A stretch of DNA of 30,356 bases from Prorocentrum cordatum (GCA_963575745.1 CAUYUJ010015737.1:285001-315356); one strand, 5' to 3'. Shown: positions 1 through 11,025, counted from the first letter of the stretch. The notes: generated by a model from the letters alone, not told the origin. Numbers and translations: made by a program.

Positions 1-63
1 TCGATTTCCCGGTAGGGGGGCTCTCCGTTCCACTTCGATCTCACCCCCTCACCTCCGACAAAC

Positions 64-279
64 ATGCATGCATGCATGCATGCATGCATGCATACCCACA
101 TGCACACATACACACATACACACATACATACACACAGACATACATACATACATACATACATACATACATACATACATACATACATACATACATACATACA
201 TACATACATACATACATACATACATAACACAACACAACATAACATAACATAACATAACATAACATAACATTACATACAT
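64..279. repeat. Compound microsatellite: (ATGC)n, (CATA)n, (AACAT)n
   Basis: Three simple repeats lie end to end. An ATGC tract covers about 64-93, an imperfect ACAC/CATA stretch leads into a pure CATA tract at about 139-226, and an AACAT pentanucleotide tract runs from about 227 to 275. The long Tyr/Met/Cys or Thr/His reading frames here are products of the repeats and are not genes. Confidence 0.97.
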
Positions 280-2070
280 GCATACAGCACGCGACATCTG
301 TATATTTCACCACTCGCTCTGTCTGCTCGTGGCCCGCTCCGCCGCCCCCGCCGCGGACCGCGCGCCCTGCCGCCTCTCCTTCCCCCGGCGCGCCTCCCAC
401 CACACCCCACGACCGTCCAGCAGTGCGGCGGACACTCATCGGCGGCGGGCCCTGGGGGGGAAGTGGGGGGGGGAGCAGGCCTTCGCTCGCGGCGGCGGGG
501 CTTCCTAGAAGCCCCCGCACCTTCTGGGGAGCCCCGTGGGCTTTCCCCGAGGCCACAGGCTGCCTCTCAGAGGGCGCGGGGGCTGCTGGGAGGCCACGCC
601 TGCGTCTGAGGAGGCCTGCCCCCTCTCACGTCCACCTGGGCTCGCCGCCGATCCGAAGGAAGCGGCGCACGACGCCGTTGGCACTGGCTGCGCACGCGGG
701 CGTTCGCCAGGGCCGCGCCACGCGGGAGATGACCACGCAGAGCCACACGGGGCCACGGGCCGCCGAACTGAATCCTTGCCCTCGCCCCGCGCACGAGGCG
801 GCTGCCAGGCGCCCCAGGACATGGGCAACCGAGACATGCCCAACGCCACCAGGGAAGCAAGTGAACAATCCAGCTGCCACTCGAGCGCAGAGAAGAAGGA
901 GGAAAGGTCAACGTGGTGAGGAGGGGAAGTAAGGGACTCTCAGGGCCAAACAATCGCGTGGGTCCCATGACGCAGACACGCACGGATAATCGACTGACAC
1001 GACAACAATAAACAGCAAGCTAATCAGAATAGGTCCCGTGCTGAGAGACCAAAGCTCTGCACATAGAAGGCCTCCCACCTGGGCCGGGCCCCCGACCTGG
1101 CGACTGAAAGGGGAAGCTGAATACCAATGGCTGGCTGGCAACTGAAGATCGCCATGCTCAAACGGCCTGGAAGCACCAATGGCCCTGGCAGCGGGGGGCC
1201 AGCCGGCCCTGCAGTATGGGAGGCTGGGTAGGGGGGGGGTGAGATCGACAGAGCGGGTGTTCTCCGTTTTCCTTCGGTTCCTGTGGACATCCGATTCCCA
1301 AATTCCGATTCCTGGGAAACGTGGCCGGGGATCTCTCTTTCCAATGGGGCATCCGAAACCGAAGCCGGTCTCCTGGGGACATCGGTTTCGGCTTCGGCTC
1401 GTGCCACGCGCGCGGGCGAGGCATAGCTGCGCGAGGGCGAGGAAGAGACCCTCGGGCTACACGCAGCACGTGGGGTGACCTTCGCTGCGCGGTTTTCTGG
1501 CGCCGTGGGGACACCACTCCGACGCGCGCAGGCCAATGCTGGGGTCGCCCTGTGGGCCCGCACTGTAGGCCACTCCGGCGAGGGGCCACTCTAACGCATA
1601 CTCCGGGATTCTCAATAAGCGTCGGGGGGGCGTCACCCCCGCCGACAGCCCCACACCGATCCCCGTCGCGGGCAGCCACCGCGCGCCGAAGGCGCTCCGA
1701 ACCCCGTCGCGGCGCGACGACGAGGCGAGTTTGACCCCCGTCGGGAAAGGTACCCCCCTCCCCCCGCTTACTACTAAGAAGCCCAAATCGCCGAATCCTT
1801 CCCCTGCCCCCCGCCGGCCGGCAGGTGGGCCCTGGGCTTTCCCGTTGCTGGCTGTCCCGGCTGTCCGTGCTGCCCCTGGGGGAACCACAAGGCACCAGTG
1901 CCGCTGCTCCCCGGAGCTCTCCCAGGGGGGCGCTCTGACCAAAATGTCGGGCGACTCCAGCGGTGGCGACGAGGGCCCACCAAGAGGCCCAAAGAGGCGA
2001 AAACGAGGCAAGGGTAGCGGTATCAGTACCCGTTCCTCCTCTGAGTCCCTGGGCCGTGAGATGGCTCGCT
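280..2070. other. GC-rich sequence with no supportable gene
   Basis: Reading frames on both strands are rich in Arg, Pro, Gly and Ala, as expected for random GC-rich DNA, and I recognise no domain. An imperfect inverted pair built on CCGAAACCGAAGCC lies around 1361-1399. The longest minus-strand frame (1457-2611, 384 codons) has no recognisable fold and runs through the fold-back element, so I do not call it a gene. Confidence 0.6.
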
Positions 2071-2170
2071 GATTTCTCGGATCGGCGCGCTCCCCCCCTC
2101 CCCGCACCTGGCGCGCGTAGCGCGCCAGGGGCGTTCCCGCCAAGGGCACCCGGCGCCGATCCGAGAAATC
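2071..2170. repeat. Fold-back element with perfect 18-bp terminal inverted repeats
   Basis: The arms 2071-2088 and 2153-2170 are exact reverse complements, beginning GATTTCTCGG and ending CCGAGAAATC. Between them is a second perfect stem, CCTGGCGCGC (2107-2116) pairing with GCGCGCCAGG (2120-2129) around a three-base loop. The unpaired spacers, 2089-2106 and 2130-2152, differ in length. This is a nested two-stem structure, as in small fold-back or MITE elements, though I see no clear target-site duplication. It could also be a structured non-coding element. Confidence 0.8.
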
Positions 2171-3020
2171 CGATTTGGCCTCCGAAAGTTCATGCTCATG
2201 CCAAGTTTTGTTCTCCGAGTCCCGTTGCGCGTGAGCCCTGGGTCGCCCAGCGGCCATCCCAGTGGTTGCCCCGTTGCTGCCAGTCCTGGGGCTGCCCTGC
2301 GCCGCTTGCTCTGTGTGCGGCCGTCCGCGTGCGGCTGTCCTCTGCGCGCGTCCGAGGTGGCTGTTCCGCAGTCGCCCCATGCGCTGGTTACGCGGTCGTC
2401 CCGCGGCTGCCCTGCAGTCTTCGCGCTGCCATGAGGAGCCATGGGGCTTTCGAGCCTCGGCCGTTCCACGACCTGGATCTAAGGAGCGGTCCAAACACCA
2501 AGGCTCCCCCGAACCAGAAGTGGTCCCAAGAACCCTCCAGAAGCGCCCAAGACGCCTTTTTCCTTTCAAGCCCGAAGGATCCAGATTCAAGCGGGACACC
2601 AGCTGCCGCACATATTGACAGAAGCGTTGCGAAACCTCTAAACTCCGCCCGAGGTTCTGTCCAGAGGAGGCTTAACATACGAAGCCGACGCAGATACATG
2701 CAAACAAATGCGAACCACTCAGAGAGCCCGCAGCTGCAGTGGTCCTCGCCAACACGTGCCCGAGGCGCACCACCCCCTGCTGGCGGGGCTGGCCCTCAGG
2801 CGCGGGGGCCGCGAAAGCTGGACCCCTTGCCCTTTGCACTACGATCGCTCCTCCCTTTCCCCCCGCGTGGGCGTCTAAAGATTTGGACACTGAGCGGGAT
2901 CCTGGACTCAAGGACTTCCGATGCGAATGAGGGCTCTTGGGGCTGATCACCAGCCGCGAGGAAGGCAGAGGAGGGAGGCGGAGGGTGAGGAGCAGGAGGA
3001 GGACGAGAGGGGACAGAACC
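2171..3020. other. GC-rich sequence with no supportable gene
   Basis: There are open frames on both strands, including a 327-codon plus-strand frame covering 1963-2946, but all have the skewed composition of GC-rich noncoding sequence. No domain, signal peptide or membrane segment stands out. Confidence 0.5.
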
Positions 3021-3916
3021 TTACACCATCATTGTTGCAAGACGGGCAGTGTGCAAACGGGCGGGCGGAAGCCTCAATGCATCACGGTCCGCTGCTAGCT
3101 GTGGTCCTCCAGGAGCTTGCACCCGCTCGAGCGGTCCGAGGGGTGCTGGGCCGTGGAGCCGAACGCCGCCCTCGGCGACGACCGCAGCTTTCAGGAAGTC
3201 CTCGATCGGCGGGGCCAGCCTGCGACTCTTGCTCACGTGCCACGCCAGCGTGCAGAGCAATTGACCCTCGATTTTCCCTCGTGTACTCATCTCTGCAACG
3301 TGCGACATGCAGGCCGATGAGAGGTGAGCGGTGCAGATTCTGAGCATGTCCGCAACCTGGTTCCTCTCGTTCTCCTTGCCCTCCGCCGCCGCAATCGTCG
3401 CACAGTAGCCGAAAGTCGCCGCGAAGATGGCCAAAAACGATGGGCCCCTCATCTTGCGATCGGCTGCCTGCCCGCCCGCCGCGAGCTTCTTGGGGATCTT
3501 GCCCTCTTCGTCATTGCCTGTGCCGGCCTCCTGTGCGGCCGCGATGCAGCCTTCTCCCGTTCCGATGCGGTACTTCGCGTGCTCCGGCGCTTCCGTGTCC
3601 CAGATGGCCTTGCTGTCCGACAGCGCGAATTCGGCGAGGGGCACGATCGCGTCCTGCTTGCCTTTGTTGTCGCTGACCTTCTCAGCTTCGCAGAGGGACT
3701 GCGCCGGGCGAGTACGGCGAGCTTCGCGTCCCCCCTCGCTCTGGTTTCAAAAACACCAGGACGCGCTGGCGCTGCAGATAGATCACCTTGGAAGAAGGCT
3801 AGAGACAAGGTGGCTGGATAGATCGTCTTGCGCATCGCCCTCGAATTCACAGCGTAAGCAATGATGGCTTCAACGCGGTGCATCTGGATGTGGTCTGAGC
3901 CGCGCCTGGAATACAA
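3021..3916 (-). pseudogene. Eroded coding sequence, unknown product (C-terminal part)
   Basis: I do not recognise the family. On the minus strand an open frame (3644 down to 3021; its first residue would be GTG, so it is probably internal to a longer frame) has balanced, protein-like composition, for example ALSDSKAIWDTEAPEHAKYR and SFLAIFAATFGYC. The same kind of sequence continues upstream in other frames: AQSLCEAEKVSDNKGKQDAI, then KVIYLQRQRVLVFLKPERGG near 3730-3800, then VEAIIAYAVNSRAMRKTIYP near 3810-3870. One frame change falls at a run of six Gs near 3733, suggesting small indels. I read this as a decayed gene or retroelement fragment. Spliced exons or consensus errors would look similar. 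Confidence 0.4.
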
Positions 3917-3931
3917 TGGCCAGATCTTTCA

Positions 3932-4457
3932 TCATGAAAGGCCGCCGATCTGGGATACGAGAACCTGATGCAGCTGATGCATCCGTGAGGATGAAGAACG
4001 GGTTTCGAACGCAACGAGCTCCATTCGCACGTGATTCGGTGCCCCTCGCGTTTGAACTGCTGCCCCGCGTTCTTGCATATTGTTGCGGTGTTCGCGCGCG
4101 AACGTGCCCGCGCCAAGATTTGCTGCGCGCTCCGGAAGCTTTGCTGCGACGTCCACGCGCAAAAATATGCCGCGGCCCCAGGTTCGCGAAGGCGCTCAGA
4201 TCCCGGGCGACATCTCGCGTGGCCTCGCACGGGGGAAGTCTGGCGCTCTCGTCGGGGCCAGCTGCGTCAAGTTTGGGGAAGCCCACGGAGTGGGCCGACC
4301 GCCCGGCAAGTGTGGGCGGGCGTCGAAAGGGAACGTGCCGAACAGTTCTGCGAGCAATTGCGGGTGGTGGTCTGGCCGCTTTCCCCAGGATGGATGCGCG
4401 ATCCACTGTCTGGCGTAGGGTTCGCGCGAGGAGGGGGGGGGAGCGTCGGATCTTCAA
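3932..4457 (-). pseudogene. Eroded coding sequence, unknown product (middle part)
   Basis: Minus-strand frames here switch repeatedly. The most protein-like stretch is in 4162-3932 (KLPERAANLGAGTFAREH, then RMHQLHQVLVSQIGGLS). A longer frame (4457-3870) ends KDLAIVFQARLRPHPDAPR and overlaps it. Both lie between the 4454-5077 frame and the 3021-3916 remnant, on the same strand, so all three may come from one ancestral gene. No domain is recognisable. Confidence 0.3.
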
Positions 4458-5077
4458 GTCATCTTGAAGATAGATAAGCTGGCAGCGTGGCCCCAGTCGG
4501 AAGTGGCAGCCTCGTCGCCCAACGCCGCCCGACCCAGACGGGCGAGGCCATCGTCTAGGATGTCATGATCCTTGAAGTGCGCGAGGGGCATCCGAGGCCT
4601 GAGAATGGCGCGTTCTGAAAGTAGCTCATGGATGCGCTCCAGCGCCAACGCGCAGCCGAATACGTGAGACTCCAGAGGCCAGCGAGCGGGCGCAATCCCC
4701 TGCGAGCTGCCGAACGTCGACGAAGCGCCCCCGAATGCGCCGGGTCGCGTTGTGGGCGCCCCATGATCGAAGTGCACGAAGAATTCAAGTTTCGGAATAT
4801 CCCAAGCGAAACCAACGCGAAGTAAAGCCGAGTCGAGTTCCCTGTCCGTCATCTGAAACTTGTGGAGAAACGTTTGAGGTGAGTCTCCCAGGTCTGCGAT
4901 CTCAATCGCACCCACATCGTCGGCGAGCTTCTGAAGCGACGCATCTACGCCCCAATCGCCCCAATCCCCTACTAGACACTTAGACGCGATGTCCGAATCG
5001 TGCGTCTCCCTCCCACGCCGCAGCACTGGGGACTTGTGGCTGCCCGGGCAGGCGGCGGCGGTGAAAGGATCGCCCAT
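4454..5077 (-). CDS. Hypothetical protein, 207 codons
   Basis: This open minus-strand frame ends at 4454 and overlaps the next frame by ATGA (4457-4454). Composition is protein-like over most of its length, with segments such as ASLQKLADDVGAIEIADLGD, LLRVGFAWDIPKLEFFVHFD and GCALALERIHELLSERAI, while the first ~25 residues are less convincing. I do not recognise the family and see no signal peptide or membrane segment. Its upstream end abuts the start of duplicated unit A (5082), so the original 5' part may have been lost at the duplication boundary. It may be the 5' portion of the eroded gene at 3021-4457. The start codon is uncertain. Confidence 0.35.
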   Translation of the reverse strand: MGDPFTAAACPGSHKSPVLRRGRETHDSDIASKCLVGDWGDWGVDASLQKLADDVGAIEIADLGDSPQTFLHKFQMTDRELDSALLRVGFAWDIPKLEFFVHFDHGAPTTRPGAFGGASSTFGSSQGIAPARWPLESHVFGCALALERIHELLSERAILRPRMPLAHFKDHDILDDGLARLGRAALGDEAATSDWGHAASLSIFKMT

Positions 5078-5244
5078 GCAACCCCCGGCCGTCAGCGGCC
5101 GAGGCCAAGGTTAGCGCCTGCGCCCAGGAGGCGCTGCCGGCAGAGAGCGACGTCGCCCGCCGCTGCGTCTTGCGACGGCGCTTCCTCCAGCGATTCGTGC
5201 GACGCCGGAGGCGCTGGCGCTGATGCCCTTTCAGCAAACGGCCA

Positions 5245-6190
5245 ATGAATGCCGCGTTCCCGAAGCCGCCCGCGTGCCGCTCGAGAGCGCGGCGCCGCCC
5301 CTCCCGCCTGCCCTTCGCGAAGCCGCGGTCCATGACTGTCAGGGGAACTTCTATCTTAAAACTGAAATATCCATCTCCCACGCCCGCTGGAACGCGCGCC
5401 GCCCGTCTCCCCGCGGGCCCTGCAAGGGCCGACTTGCGCAAACCGCGCGCTTGACTGCAGCGCCCGCGCAGAGAGGTCTGCGTGCGCGCGCGGGCTTTAC
5501 CTGAGGCCACGTTCAGATGAACGGTGAAACGCAGCGCGCCCGGCGGCCCCGGGTCGCGCGCTCGCGAGGCCAGCTGTTGGAGCAAGGTTGACCCCGGGGC
5601 GTCGGGGGAAAAGAAGGGCGCGCGCCATAGCTCCCGCGGAGATCGCGATCCGCTCGTAAGGGCTCGCAATCGCATCGTTGAACGGCCGCGCCCCCGTCGG
5701 GGCCAGATCGTTTCGTTGATCGACTGATCAGGGGGCCGGTCGCGCAAACGCGCTGTCTCTTTTTCGGGGTCCAGTTCTCGGTCTCGATGCGACGCGCGAT
5801 GGCGTCATGGCCTCCGCGGCTCTCCTCTCCTTCCGCTTCTCGTCTGCTTTAGCGGCCAGTATGCCCCGCCGTTGTCTGTGGTGACATCGTCGATCCCGCT
5901 TGACCTACTGGCTCGTCGCCCCCAGCTCGGAGTCGACGCGCTCGACCTCGGAAGTAGTCTGGAACTTAACTGCCCGCGCCTCAAGACAGCGTCGTGCCAT
6001 TCCACGGCGCTCAACGCGACAAGTGGATGCAATGTTCGCATGTGCAGAGCAGGTCGGAACCTGCGGCGATCTCAGTGGCCACGGGAGATGCAAACTCCTC
6101 CATATGCCATGGTGCATTCTAGATAATGTCCCTGCCACTGCCGTGGTGGATGCTCTCTCAGTCTTGCATGTTACCAGCGCCTGCAAACAT
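5245..6190 (-). pseudogene. Eroded coding sequence, unknown product (unit A copy)
   Basis: On the minus strand, convincing peptide stretches occur in different frames in this order: GILAAKADEKRKERRAAEA (about 5850-5800), HDAIARRIETENWTPKKR (about 5800-5745), then LAPTGARPFNDAIASPYERI followed by AISAGAMARALLFP (about 5710-5610). The frame changes between them and an upstream TAG are also present in unit B, so the damage predates the duplication, unless these are spliced exons. A 255-codon minus-strand frame (5747-4980) covers part of the region but uses a less convincing frame. The family is unrecognised; a retroelement or a host gene remnant are both possible. Confidence 0.4.
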
Positions 6191-6740
6191 GTTTTGCGAT
6201 CTCATTGTAGCGATGTCGCACGTGGTTCCCCGGGTGTTTTTTCTCGCATGCGAACGCGCAAGCAATCGGAGGATGGCCGCCAGGGCTTTCACCTGACCGA
6301 ATGTGTGGACTCGCCCCAAGTTTGGGAACAACTGCGCGATTCATCACGGTATTCTCGGCGCCCCCCCCAGGCGGTCAAGTGAAGTAGTCAGCGCGAAAAC
6401 ATTTGCCATCACCGCCGTCTATTGCTCGCCATCGCTCGGACGTCCATTCGCTGCGTTTTTTTTCGGCTTCGTGCGTGGTTTTTTCGCCAAATGATCAAGG
6501 ATGCTCCTCGATGATCCTCGCCGAAGAAAAAATGCACGCGTCCGAGCGATGCCGAGAACGTCGGAGAGGGGCGGCCAAGGATATAATTTCTATCTGAAAA
6601 CGAAGGCTGCTCGATCGCTCCTCGTCATCGCTCACCTGCCCCCGCCCACCATGCGTGCTAACGGGACAACTCCGTCAGCTGCATATCCGGAGATCCATGG
6701 CGCCCGCGCCCTTCTGGAGGCCTAGTCCGCCAATCAAACC

Positions 6741-7717
6741 CTAGTGCAGGAATGGGAGACCGAGCGAAAAGCTCACATGACACTCCTGAAGCCAGTCCCG
6801 AAACAAATGCGTACTGTGGCTAGGCCGCCTTTCTTCTACTGGTGGCCTGGGCAACTCGGTGGAAGGTGCATGGGAAAGAATCGATACAACGCGACCTGCT
6901 ACTCTGGACCGAACAGCTGCGCTGCCGTTGTAGTTCTGGCGGGAGTCCGACGCCTGCGTGCAGCCCATTAGCACCGCGTCAACATTGCGCAACTCTGTTA
7001 TGATTTCTTCCCGGCGTTTGCCTCTCGCTGCCTGAGGATTCCGATCCAATGTTCGTAATCTGGACATCCTGGTTGGCCCGCGCCATGGCGCCATCCGTTG
7101 GTGGCGCTAAGGCAGGGAACGGAAGCATAGGTGGGCCGAACCCACTCGCGCAAGAATGCTTGAGGCGCGTGGGCCGCCCAAGAGGCTTTCACGCGGTTTC
7201 CAAAAGCCCCCTCTGCAGTCCAGAAGAACCCCGTCAAGAGGCCTCCGCGAGGCCCCCGAGAGGCATCCCGAAAGACCCCAACAGGTTTCCAAGAGGCCTT
7301 TGGCCCACAACCCAGGCACGGTGGCGGGATGGGCCTGCGAACGTTACATTGGCGTGGTTGAATATGGCTGGCCGTGAGGTCGGCGCCGCTGGCTGCTATT
7401 TCTGGTGGGGTGCGAGGTGCGGAGCAAGTCGCTGACCTGTTCAACCTTCTCCTCCACCTCTTCTTGCTTTCCGCTGGCATAGAAAACACATGCGCATGTT
7501 CGACGGCTGGTCTTCGTGATCCTGTCCCAGATACAGATAATGAATGGCACGCTGCCATGCGATCCGCCCGTCTGCTTTCGAATTGCAGTGCATCGTCGAT
7601 CGCGAATCTCCCTGCATCTGGCAGCGGCCACCCCGAAGCAAACCTGGCGCCACCTTGAATAGGATTACCGTTGTTATTTGCAGCCCCCCGTCTGAACGTT
7701 TGATACTTGTTGCGCAC
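6741..7717 (-). pseudogene. Minus-strand reading frame, interrupted in unit A
   Basis: This corresponds to a continuous 314-codon minus-strand frame in unit B (13435-14379). In unit A it is split into 7717-6998 and 7094-6741 by small indels (for example CTGTTATG here against CTGTGTATG in B), and unit A has about 48 extra bases near 7504-7552. Composition is Arg/Ala/Gly-rich with no recognisable domain. An unusual stretch, 7170-7310, repeats AGAGGC and GGTTTCCAA motifs. The frame may be fortuitous, so I give low confidence that it ever encoded a protein. Confidence 0.2.
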
Positions 7718-7974
7718 GCACCACCATTCAACTGATTATACTAGGTTGCTGCATGGTGGCTGACCGCTCATTCATCTACATGCGTGCTGAGCGCTGGCTG
7801 AGCCCCTGATGGTTGATTATTGGATGCGGTCCTCAACTGGTCTTACACTCTCCTAGCCACTGCCATGGAACTTCCTCCTTATCGCCCCGTCGTTCCCGCC
7901 TCCGCCCTTAAACCCATAACCGTCCACCCCAAGCCGGAAAATGAAAGCGATGCTTCTGCCTTGCTTTGCGCGGG

Positions 7975-9075
7975 TTGGTTGCGGGTGGACCTCCTTTTCC
8001 TTCTCGTCCTCTTCCTCCCTCCCCCCTCCTCCCTCCTCTCTCCTCCTCGTCCTCTTCGTCTTCCTCCTTTTCCTTCTCCTGCTTCGCCTCCTCCTCCTCG
8101 TCCTCCTCGTCCTCCTCCTCCTCCTCCTCCTCCTCCCCGTCCTGTTCCTCCTTCCTAGAAGCCTCCAAACATCCTCCCGCAGGCCCCCCGCTTCCTCTCC
8201 TCCTCCTCCCTGCCTATCCTCGTCCTGTACTGGGCTTCTCATGAGGCTAGAATCAACGCCTTTCACCAGTCGCCTCCTCCTCCTCCTCCTCTTCCTCCTC
8301 ATGTTCCTCCGCCTCCCCCTCCTCCACCTCCTCCCCCTTCCCCTCCCCCCGCCCACCCCCTCCGTTCCCCTTCGCGTTCCCCCCCCCCCAACCTCCCCTC
8401 CCCTCCTCCTCCTCGCTCCCTCCTCCTCCTCCTGTGCACCGCCTCACGCGTGTCCCTCCCCTCGTCCTGTCCTTTTCCCCTCCGCGTCCTTCTCTGCACT
8501 TTCCCCCGCCCTGCTCCTCCTCCTCCTCCTCCGCTTCTTCGTTTTCGTCTCTCGCAGTCTTATGTTTTCTTCTCTTCTTCTTCTTCTGCTTACTATTTTT
8601 ATTTTTCTTATTCAGTTTCTTTTTCCTCTTCTCCTCCTCCTCCTGCTTCTTCTCATTATCATTATTATTCCTCTTCCTCCTCCTCCTCCTCCTCTTCCTG
8701 CTCCCCCTCGTCCTTTTCCCCTTACTTGTCCTTTTTCTTTTCCTTTTCCTCCTCCTCCTTCTCCTCCCTTTCTTTCCCCTCCTCTTCCTCCCTCCTCCCT
8801 CGTCTCTCCTCCATCATCCTCCCACCTCCTCCTCCTCCTCCGCCGCCTCCTCCTCCCCACGGGCCCCTCTTCCTCCGGCTCCGTTGCTGATGGCTAAGAA
8901 AAATAGCTTTCGCCATTGCCCGCCGCCTCCTTCCTCCCTCCCTCTTTTTCCCGCGCTCCGCCGCCTCCACCACGTCCGCCACCCACATCGCTCCCCCCGC
9001 ACCCTCCCCTCACCCTCCTCCTCCCCTTCCTCCTCCTCCTGTTTCCCTCCTCCTCCTCCTTCTCCCTCGTCATCG
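7975..9075. repeat. Polypyrimidine tract, CTC/CCT-rich (unit A)
   Basis: About 1.1 kb of almost pure pyrimidine on the plus strand, made of CTC/TCC triplets with interspersed CCCC runs and TTCTT/TTATT patches. The long Ser/Leu/Pro frames on the plus strand and Glu/Arg/Gly frames on the minus strand are composition artefacts. Such homopurine-homopyrimidine DNA can form intramolecular triplexes. The matching tract in B is shorter. Confidence 0.95.
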
Positions 9076-9179
9076 GCATCCTCCTCCGTCTTCAACCTGG
9101 AACGAGTGTCGTTTCCAACAGAACGTCCGATCGTTCCCCCCCTGTCGCACCCGAGGCAAGTGTTTAAGGCGGGCCGGGC

Positions 9180-9600
9180 GTTTCGCCTGAGACTTTCTCA
9201 CCATTTATGGCTTTGAATTTTACAAGTGGCAGCCGCTTCACAAATGGAGGGCGGGTCGTTTCCAAAATATGGCTTTCTCCTTAGCGCTGCGCAGATTCGT
9301 TTATAAAATTTGAAAAACTTTCACGGATTGACGGCGGGTCGTTTTCAGAATGTTACCCTCGCCTTAGCGCGGCGCAGAGTCGTTTAAAGAAATGTGCAAG
9401 AGCTTCACCGATTGACAGCAGGTGGTTGTCAAAATGTGGTTCTCGCCTTAGCGCGGCGCACATTCGTCTTAAATGCAAGAGCTTCACGGATTGAGGGCGG
9501 TTTCTTTTCCAAACAGTGGCTCTCGCCGTAGCGCCGCGCACATTCGCTTATGAAATTTGTAAGAGCTTCACGGCTTCCCGTCATCAACGTATCAGAAATG
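9180..9600. repeat. Tandem repeat of ~82 nt, about five copies (unit A)
   Basis: A motif containing TTAGCGCGGCGCA, CGTTT, and AGAGCTTCACGGATTGA recurs at about 9282, 9364, 9447 and 9527, preceded by a weaker copy from about 9180. Each copy also carries GGCGGGTCGTTTTC or a variant. Unit B retains only about three copies. No coding function is evident. Confidence 0.88.
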
Positions 9601-10151
9601 GTGTGTTGGAAAGATTCAGGATTATGCGGGTGCAACAGTTAAGTTGATTCTCTTTGTTGGAGTCCTAGTTCTGACTCTTGGGTTACAAAATCACGGTCCC
9701 GCCTCCGCCTCCCTGCCTCCGCCACCTCCTACCTCACGCCTCCCAGCCCCCTCCTCCCCCTCCTCCTCCTCCGTCCTGTTCCTCTCTCCTCCTCCTCCTC
9801 CTCCTCCACCCTCCCCTCCCACCCCTCCCCTCCTTGCGCCTCCTCTCCCCCTCCTTTTCTCCCCAAGGGGGCCCTTACCCTCTCCTCCCTTCTCCACTCA
9901 CCACATCCGCTCCGCGCGCCGCCTCCGCCTCCTCCTCCTCCGCCTCCTCCTCCTCCCCTCGGGAGAGGGCCCGATGCGGTCTGTGGGCCCGGGGGCCTTT
10001 CTGCGGAGTGTCGCACGGCTGGCCCCGCACGGCAAACTTCCTGCACGGGCCCGCGAGCGCAGGGGGCAGGACGACAATGATGCCAGCGTGCGATCGGCCA
10101 AGGATTTAAGGGCAACGGAAGGGGGGGACCAGCTCAGGGGGTCGACATGGA

Positions 10152-10340
10152 TCGGAAGCTGGGCGAAGGCTACTAAAACCGTGGCTGCTAAAACGGCCCT
10201 CCCGGAAGGGAAACACAACTTCCCGGAATGAGGCGCGGCACGCGAAACAGTCAACGGGCTTCTTCCCGGAAGGACGAAGACAACTTCCCGGAGGTCGATT
10301 TTAGCAGCCACGGATTTAGCAGCCCTTGCCCGGCTTCCGA
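10152..10340. mobile_element. MITE-like insertion, 189 bp, with 42-bp TIRs and 5-bp target duplication
   Basis: The ends are imperfect inverted repeats of 42 bases, 10152-10193 and 10299-10340, starting TCGGAAGC and ending GCTTCCGA. The inner 15 bases (CCGTGGCTGCTAAAA against TTTTAGCAGCCACGG) are exact. The element is flanked by ATGGA on both sides (10147-10151 and 10341-10345). Unit B has a single ATGGA at 16031-16035 with no insertion, which is the expected empty site. The interior holds two direct copies of a CCCGGAAGG...CAACTTCCCGGA motif. It encodes nothing, so it would depend on a transposase from elsewhere. The superfamily is not assignable from these data. Confidence 0.9.
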
Positions 10341-10345
10341 ATGGA

Positions 10346-10615
10346 AATCGCCGGTATATCAACGACAGGCCGCCGATAGCGAATCCACACGAACCCAGGC
10401 TGGGTGGGCAATCGGGTTCTTTTCGGCGATGAATGGGCGTTCGGGGGTCGATGCGCCCCCTCCTGGGCTCCTGGCACTTTCTTTCTGGAGCGCACGCGGA
10501 ACAACTGGAGAGCTGAGGGATCTGGGACATGGACATGTTAGATCAGATCACTCGTATGACCGTTTCTAGGAACACGGCTGTGGTACACAACGAGAGAGCG
10601 CGCAAGCAGCGCCAG
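10346..10615. other. Spacer without a gene (unit A)
   Basis: Near-identical to 16036-16305 in unit B. It holds no convincing reading frame and no recognisable motif. Confidence 0.5.
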
Positions 10616-10990
10616 AGCAAAGGAGGGGGGTCCCTCCTCAACTACCCCCCCCCCTTTGGACCTCCCCTGCCCGGAGCCCTCCTCCTCCCCTCTTGTTTGC
10701 CGCCCCACGGAAGCTACCACCTCCTCCCCCCCCTTTCGAGGTCTGGAAGCTACCCCCCTCCTTCTCGCCCTTTCCAAAAGGGGCGGCTTAGCTGCTCCCG
10801 CCCCCCCCCCCCCCTGGACCCCCCCGTGCCCGAAGCACTCCCTCCCTCCCCCCTTCTTCCGCCCTGCGGAAGCTACCCTACCCCCCTCCCCGCTTTCCCC
10901 GCTTTCGCGCTCTGGCAGCTCCCCCCTTATTGTCTTTCCGAAATGAAGGGGGGGCTTAGCTACCCCCCATTCTCCTTCCCAAAGAATCCG
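10616..10990. repeat. C-rich degenerate tandem repeat (unit A)
   Basis: Long C runs alternate with recurring GGAAGCTACC or GGCAGCTCC cores after GCCCCAC, GAGGTCT or GCCCTGC. This looks like an old, strongly diverged repeat of roughly 60-80 bases. The same tract recurs at about 16306-16660. Confidence 0.7.
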
Positions 10991-11025
10991 AGCCTGTACT
11001 TTAATGCCCGAAGCCGAGCATCCTA

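Noticed and set aside
7941-9216. Large Ser/Leu/Pro or Glu/Arg frames in the CT-rich tracts
   Set aside because: Low-complexity products of CTC/TCC triplets, not conserved between units A and B.
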